64,000 nucleotides of DNA from Toxorhynchites rutilus septentrionalis. Lineage: Eukaryota > Arthropoda > Insecta > Diptera > Culicidae. The notes under the pieces are model-generated. The model did no database searches. It saw only the letters and a program-made list of their open reading frames with translations, and had not been told where the DNA came from. The stretch spans positions 49,746,393 through 49,810,392 of the forward strand of contig NC_073746.1 of NCBI RefSeq assembly GCF_029784135.1, given 5' to 3'. This document shows, in pieces, positions 57,885 to 64,000 of the stretch (positions are counted from its first letter, which is position 1; each line of letters starts with the position of its first letter). The position numbers and the translations under genes were made by a program.

Positions 57885-58187
57885 TTTATGTTGGATCGTT
57901 TCTAAAGCCTATTTAAATATATCTAAAACTTATTGAGTAAATAAACTAGAATTTTCATGCAGTGTCCATCTTTCCCACCCCAGGTGTCCGTCTTTCCCAA
58001 CTCAATCCTATTTTTCCAAAAATGCCGGACACATTCATTTTGTAAATTTTTTGCCTCAAAGATAAATTTTATTATAAAAAGAGAACTAGACTATCAATTT
58101 GGGGCGAAATAGCTATGTATTGTTTGTGAAATTCATGAAAAACATCAACGTTTATTTAAGGTGTCCGTCTTTACCACACTTCCGCTA

Positions 58188-61100
58188 CATCTCACCTGTA
58201 TTTTTATAGCAAAAATATATGACGGAGCACCGGCATTTTTTCATCAATAAAACAAATTCTATCTGTATTGACATTACTCAACTGAGAACAACTCTATTTT
58301 GGTTACGCGTATCAGTTACACGACATCTAAACCGGAGAAAGCAAAATAAATCACTATATTCTCAGTGAAATTGAATTGAAGATTTTATTTTCTATTCGAT
58401 TTTCTATTCGATTAGCTCGACTTCAACAGCACGTTTTACAACAGGTTCAGGGCTTAGGTTCGATCCTGACAACATATGTTTGCATGTTATCACTTCTGGA
58501 AATATTTCCATACGATTTTTTTTGAGATATAATTTTTACATGATAAATGTTCTAGTAATTTTCTAGTTTTCACAGAAAGGCCATAAAATTAAGAAGGGCT
58601 GCCAAAATTTATAAAAAACACTGCACTTCAGTTGTACAGAGTGGTTGATCTGAAATTTGATCTGCTCTGTTTTTAAACAATTTTATTTAGCTTGCCCTGT
58701 TTGTATGTTTGTATGTTTGTAACATGTCTGTAGCGCTGTTCCACATTAATAGAAATTTGATTTGATTTTTTTTTTGAAGTCAAAAAAACTTTTCAAGTTA
58801 AACGGTTTCTTTGTGGTTAAACATAATAATAATACAGATAATGTACTAAAAGTTAGAAAATAATTAGGCAAGTCGCAGTTAGCAGTTATCATACCCCTTC
58901 CTTCATTAATCAAGGACATTGATGAGACCAAAATAAAATCGTGGGGCACGTTGGATTTCCATAATCCGCATTTGATGGTTTCATCATATGCTCAATGGTA
59001 TGCAGTTTCGGTCCTGTCGACAAATGGTTGTCAGCTGTCCAGTTTCAAAATTGGTCGCATCGCATCTGGGGGTACCAAATATGAATTCCCAAAAGTAATT
59101 TCCTTTCACCACAAAAACCAGTGCATCTGTGTTTGGTTAGCTATAGAGAACCACACACCGTTATAGGTTCTTTGCACAGATTACAAACAGTTATTGTTAT
59201 AACTGGTAATTTGAGGTAAATCACACATGCACAAAAACTCATACCGTGTACACCATCTGGGGCGGGAAAAAGTACCGGAGCCCCATCCGCCAAAATATAT
59301 ATGTTTAAAAAACAACACAGAACATACGAAAGTACTAAAAATTAACGACTAATGATCCAATTGTGCATCCGAAATGTGGTACGTGGCGCAATCTTGCACT
59401 TCCGATGTTCTTTTCAGGTTTGGTCGAGTGTGAAAATGTTGTTTACACAAATTCTTCCCCTGGACGGACTATAGTTGACCGGGGCAGTCCTTGGCCGGGT
59501 CGGTGAAATCTCGATTTTATTATTGCCTTCATTGTGCTTGTGGTCCAGCAGTCCGCTGGGAGTAGGTGCTATGTGGCGCTTGTTTATTGGCATTTAGATT
59601 TTGTTTCTATGTTTAGTGTGTTTTTCGGATATGTGTGGGAAAATGCAAACATGTTGGGTCCCAGTACAGTTGGGTTGTTTTTGTTTGTATCCAGTTGGGA
59701 GGCTTGACTTTGGAATCAAAGTTTACAATGTATCTCCAGCGATAAGGGGTATAATGATTACACTTTGATATCTTCTGAAGATGGAAGGTTTTGTTTAACG
59801 GTGTCAGGGCGAAGCTTTTCCGATAAAGAAAGTGATTCGACAATCGGAAGGCGGTGCGATTAACTTGCTTACAGTTGTCTCTAATCGTCAAAACTACAAT
59901 TTAATCGGCCAGGGTATTTTGAGTGCCAGCTAAATGTTTTATATTCTTCTATCGATCAAAGCAGTGGAGTTAAAAAAAAACGATTCAACAAGTCGACGAA
60001 TATAACTATAGAAACCATCTTGCTTTCCCTTGTAAGAACTGTTTTTTCTTTGCACTTGAATACACAAAGCACACAAAAACTTCTGCTGAATGAAACAGGA
60101 AATGAATGGGCAAAACGCGCAGCTTCGGAGAAGGGGTAAAACAAACAAAAACGGCGTGGTGCGTGTCGAGAGAAAAATGATCGAAACGTGTTCGCATTCG
60201 TCCTGAGGAATTGGGGAACCCCTACCATTCGTAGGCTTTTGGAAACAGCAGGAAGCCGTAACGGAACACTTTCAGAATGTTGTGCAAAGTTCAGGTGAAG
60301 AAGAATATATTCTCGTAGAAAGTTGTTTGACGAAATAGTTTGTTGTTGTACTGTTGTTTTTCGCACCGTCCGGAATTTTATTTTGCTGGGAAGATGTTTA
60401 GTACATACTAGGGAAAGCCTTCCTGTGAAATTTTACATTTAAGGTCGGGGAAAAAGGGATAGCGAAGGATAAACACTACATGTAGTGTAAATTGTTGTGG
60501 AGACTGAGAAATTTGAATTGAATTATACAAACTTTGTAAACAACACAATTCCAATGTAAATGGAGCAGACGCTCTAGAATTTATTCTGTTTGCTTCCTGG
60601 AGACGAAGCGACTAGGTATTTCCTGCTTTTTTGAGACAGTGAAACATCGAGAAGAAAAAATGTTTGAATTCGAATTAATCTAAATATTTCAGAAACGTTC
60701 TATTAGAGGCGAATGAACTGCAAAGTTTAAAGCCTCTTAAAAACAAAGAGGAAGAAGAAGAACGTTCTAATCGCATAACCTTTGCATTTGAACCAACCTC
60801 TCCCTCTCGGATGTAATTCTAGTCACGACCGTGGCTACGGCACATATGTTTCGCTTTGGGTGTTTGCCTGCTGACTGCGTAACACACACCATTCGTCAGG
60901 TTTATTGTGGGAAAATGCTTCGCCATTTGTTGGATGAAGCCGAAAGGAAATATCTCAGAGGCTATACAAATGTGCTTTTATTAATTTCTTTTACGTGCCG
61001 TGGCAGTGAAACGAAACGGAGAAGACCTGACGCGTACCGTTTGGTTGCCAAAAAATAGCGAAGTTTAAGATAAACGATTGTAACAGAACATTAGTCGGTT

Positions 61101-62714
61101 GTTATGTGTCTCCATGATTTTCGGTGTTTAAACTTGTGTATGCTTTCCAAACTCGAGGTATATTAGCATTTTTGGACCTTTCATTTTTCGACTTCAATTC
61201 CATTGAATCACTTTGACTTCCCTCGATGTAATAATTTCCGGTTGCATCCAAGTAACATCCAAGCGTAAGTACACACGCACATGATTAAACATTATCAGTG
61301 CTTTCTCGCACCCTCCGGCTAGAGGAAGACATTGGAGCCTGCGGCTATAAATTGTTGTAAAATTAAGTACGCTCAACAAAACGTGAGATCGGAGACAACA
61401 AACGAGTTGTTTGCATTTGCTCGTATGATACGGGGAAAAGTCAGTCAGTGAGCATCTCCTCTTGTTCTCCAGCTGTGATTCTTATGGGTAGGTACGAACG
61501 AGTGAGGCTTCTGGTATGGCAAACATAATCTGTGTACGTACATGTCTTCAAGTCGACATTATTCCCCCACTTATAACTAACCAATCTGAACAGATATCTT
61601 CGCTGCAGGGAGTGTCGTTGGTGCATAGGAATGCCATTTTTCAATATGATTTTCAATCTAGTTTTGAAATTGATCGTATAATAGTTTTGGAAGCTATCCT
61701 GCATTAGGATGCAATGGGATTTCTTTCTAATATCTGGAATCATTTTTTTCTGAAATTGAGGGCTTTATTCAGAAAAGTGGAATGGTTCATTATTAACACG
61801 TTGAGCCCCACTTTTGTGGCAGTCACATTTGGTAAACATCCGAAAACAAATCCATATATTAATATTTTTATTTTAATACTTTGTAACTGTCAGTCCCAAT
61901 GATTAATGCTCTCCTAACAAAAAGCACTTCAAACGTAAAAAAATCGGCAAGGCTTTATATGAATTAGTACATTCATGAGAATGAAAGCGGATCTAGCCAT
62001 AATAAAATGATAATTAGAAGAAGCAATATCTAGTGAATATGGCGTGTAAGGTAGGCGTTTTCATTTAGTCCCCCCCCAATTAGATTCCCAAGGAATTTGC
62101 ATCATATGACCAAGTGTTTTCATTCCGAAAAATAACTTTGTCACGTTTTTACACGTATAGCTTGTAGTGTTTTCCTTTCAATTCTCGATTCAAACATTTC
62201 AATTCGATCGATAAAGATTTACCGTAATAGTTTTGGGAGATTTAATTTTTTTTTATCCCCAGAGCACAGTGAAAATGATTATTTCACTCGTTCCTTTCAC
62301 TGCAGTCAGAGTGTATTCTGTCAAATATATACCGGGAATTTGTGTTTTTAAAGAAATTGGTTTCTTTATCATCTTATTTTATATTATAGTTTTTAATGTA
62401 GGCCTCTTCTGAAGCGATATACTTTTCTAACAAACAATCCAGTCATCGAAACACTTTTTATAGCTATATTCATGAATTGCATTCAGTTCACGCATCGAAT
62501 TTGTTTTTATGTCTCCAACGCTGTCAAAACGGGTCTCACGAAGTGTTTTTTTTGAGTTTCTGTTATAGGAAAAAATCACACCCATGTCTCGTCGCCACTA
62601 ATTATGCTTTGGATGATCATTGCATCAGAATTTAACCACATGATTGCGATGAAATTTTTGAAGAAAATTGAGCTCTTTTGACACTGATCGTGCTGACACT
62701 TTTCTCTCGCGACA
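58188..62714. other. Unassigned intergenic or intronic sequence
   Basis: No supported gene. The longest frame is a 136-codon minus frame at 59956-60366 without a motif, and frames at 59613-59891 and 60831-61058 are similar. GGTTCGATCC at about 58456 is a perfect B-box but has no A-box or tRNA fold around it. TTAACACGTTGAG at about 61795 matches one end of the MITE at 46141, without its partner. Confidence 0.35.
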
Positions 62715-62725
62715 ACATCAACAAT
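62714..62725 (+). repeat. LINE target-site duplication, left
   Basis: AACATCAACAAT, repeated at 63906-63917 after the A-rich tail; the first A may belong to the tail. Confidence 0.9.
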
Positions 62726-62726
62726 T

Positions 62727-63352
62727 AGACGAAAGCATCATATTTTCTTATCGAAATTAGGAATGCATTGAATTCTCTTGTTGATAAAAGTATTCGAATC
62801 ACTTTCATTTGGATTCCTTCCCATTGCTCTATTCCTGGTAATTAGAAAGCGGATACACTCGCAAAGATGGGTACTATGCAGGGCATAGTTTTTGAAAGAC
62901 AAATAGCGTATCGTGAATTCTTCTCCATTTCCCGACAGCAGTCACTCACCAGTTGGCAAAACCAATGGAACAGAGATGACCTTGGGAGATGGCTATACTC
63001 TATTATCCCCAAAGTTTCAACGAAGGCCTGGTTTAAAGGGTTAGATCTTGACCGAAATTTTATTAGAACTATGTCCAGATTGATGTCCAATCATTCCGCG
63101 CTAAATGCGCATCTCTTCCGCATAGGTCTTGCTACTAACAATTTATGCAATTGTAGTCAAGGGTATCATGACATCGTGCACGTTGTTTGGTCATGTAATG
63201 AATTTTGCAATGAAAGAATTAAACTGGTTGCTGATTTAGAGGCTCAAGTAGTACACTCACGCATGACAGTTCGCAATATCTTAGCTACTCGCGACCCTAA
63301 TTTTATGTTCCCCATATATGTCTTCCTAAGAAGCGCTAATGTTATTATTTAG
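62727..63352 (+). pseudogene. I-clade LINE ORF2 C-terminus (RNase H end and Cys/His motif)
   Basis: The first codons read RRKHHIF, then after frame changes SIRITFIWIPSHCSIPGN, a stop (TAG near 62843), KADTLAKMGT and an open frame to 63352. The C-terminal motif CNCSQGYHDIVHVVWSC matches CVCGQGYHDIEHVVWSC of the full-length element, and RLMSNHSALNAHLFRIGLA is also shared. RT, endonuclease and most RNase H residues are absent because of 5' truncation. Non-functional. Confidence 0.92.
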
Positions 63353-63414
63353 GTCACATCTCCTACTTTCACTGTCCATTCTCCCTTCCTTCCCTATTAC
63401 ACAAGCAGAACTTA

Positions 63415-63602
63415 AGGCTGATTTAGACGATGCCAGTCAGCGCTCTAGGTGAAGTATCCTGTGAACAGAGAACAGACACTCTGTTCAAGTTACTTGTACC
63501 AGTATCGAACAAGTAATTGGCCTCTAACTTGAACAGAGTGTCTGTTCTCTATTCACTGGATACTTCAACTAGAGCGCTGACTGGCATCGTCTAAATCAGC
63601 CT
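63415..63602. mobile_element. 188-bp hairpin MITE inside the LINE 3' UTR
   Basis: TTA flanks both sides (63412-63414 and 63603-63605). The left arm AGGCTGATTTAGACGATGCC is repeated inverted at the right end, and pairing continues with few mismatches for about 80 bp per arm (GTCAGCGCTCTAG, GAACAGACACTCTGTTCAAG). The short centre is near 63493-63524. No coding capacity; mobilised in trans if at all. Which superfamily supplies the transposase is unknown. Confidence 0.9.
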
Positions 63603-63905
63603 TTAGTACCCGTTAAGATAAGATCATTACAGGAGTTATTAACATAACAAGGAAGCACTCACTACCAAAAGATACCGTTGCTACATCAACTGGCGATGTA
63701 GTTGTTACGACCCACCACAGGCACAGTTCAAGACAAGGATAATACCGACGAGGCAACGAAGAAATTAATTATATATTTTTTGTATATTGCACTGTAGTTT
63801 TAGCTAATTAGACTTAGATAATATATTCAAATAGTTTTAAAATGTATAGCTTGATGGTGGCTCTTTATCCACTTGAGCCTAATTAAATCAATAAAGGAAA
63901 AAAAA

Positions 63906-63917
63906 AACATCAACAAT
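63906..63917 (+). repeat. LINE target-site duplication, right
   Basis: Exact copy of 62714-62725. Confidence 0.9.
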
Positions 63918-64000
63918 CAACAAAATTGTAAATTGTTGTGCGATTTACGCCTCGATCATCGTGGCGAGTACTTTGAAAAACAATAAAAATATATTCGCAG

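Larger units (their letters stand above)
53670..58185. mobile_element. Pogo-like TIR element, host of nested insertions
   Basis: The left end is GGGGAAGGGTAAGAAAGACG and the inverted right end is GCGGAAGTGTGGTAAAGACG; each is flanked by TA (53668-53669 and 58186-58187). Inverted similarity extends about 280 bp inward (53670-53950 with 57905-58185). Copies of a GGGAAAGACGGACA motif recur in the left 650 bp and at the right end. A short frame at 54360-54542 resembles the DNA-binding region of pogo-type transposases. The element is 4516 bp, but 3332 bp of this is a hAT insertion, so the original was about 1.2 kb. Confidence 0.75.
62726..63906 (+). mobile_element. 5'-truncated I-clade LINE
   Basis: The insertion starts inside the RNase H coding region and ends in an A-rich tail (about 63897-63906), flanked by a 11-12-bp TSD. 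Its protein is clearly related to, but diverged from, the C-terminus of the I-clade ORF2 at 15357-19032, so it is a different subfamily. 5' truncation with TSD is typical of target-primed reverse transcription. A 188-bp MITE is inserted in its 3' UTR. Confidence 0.92.

Noticed and set aside
58440..58480. GGTTCGATCC, a perfect tRNA B-box
   Set aside because: No A-box at the right distance and no cloverleaf pairing in the flanks.
59956..60366. 136-codon minus-strand frame
   Set aside because: No motif, AT-biased codons, and two other frames are open over part of the same stretch.

Overview
The window is AT-rich eukaryotic intergenic or intronic DNA with almost no host coding sequence. It is dominated by interspersed and nested transposable elements. 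The element set points to a culicine mosquito, most likely Aedes: a DD37E IS630-Tc1-mariner element, an I-clade LINE with RNase H, an R4/Dong-type LINE with a restriction-like endonuclease, a tRNA-derived SINE, Helitron-like elements and many terminal-inverted-repeat (TIR) elements and MITEs. The organism is an inference from family content; no single-copy gene was recognised.

Layout. 0-5 kb: dispersed repeats and a Helitron/Helentron-like element with an internal 142-bp tandem array (2426-3547). 5.2-6.5 kb: DD37E element copy 1, inactivated by a 13-bp deletion. 6.9-8.8 kb: two weak exon-like stretches on the minus strand, the only hint of host coding sequence. 9.4-11.0 kb: a TA-flanked TIR element holding an inverted array of 118-bp repeats. 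13.3-19.4 kb: an apparently full-length I-clade LINE with a 13-bp target-site duplication (TSD), both ORFs broken. 19.4-23.5 kb: TIR-type repeats and a palindromic element with a GC-rich core. 24.2-30.1 kb: a second Helentron-like copy, repeat family A, an R4-clade LINE on the minus strand and a SINE. 30.2-32 kb: a Tc1/mariner fragment, then a SINE interrupted by a palindromic mariner derivative. 34.3-40.1 kb: DD37E copy 2 with an intact 338-aa transposase, a diverged relative beside it and two other Tc1/mariner remnants. 40.8-41.2 kb: a third SINE copy. 45.1-50.0 kb: a roughly 930-bp CTA microsatellite, a TTAA-ended MITE, a roughly 330-bp pure hexamer array, a TA-flanked MITE and two fold-back elements. 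53.7-58.2 kb: a pogo-like TIR element containing a hAT element, which contains a mariner remnant. 62.7-63.9 kb: a 5'-truncated I-clade LINE with its TSD, itself hit by a 188-bp hairpin MITE.

Function. The genes seen are mobile-element genes. Only the DD37E transposase at 34462-35478 is uninterrupted and keeps all the catalytic residues I can identify; the others are decayed. The main scientific interest is architectural: repeated formation of long inverted repeats (two independent mariner palindromes, an inverted minisatellite, fold-back pairs), several insertion histories readable from TSDs, and one DD37E copy that may still encode a functional transposase.
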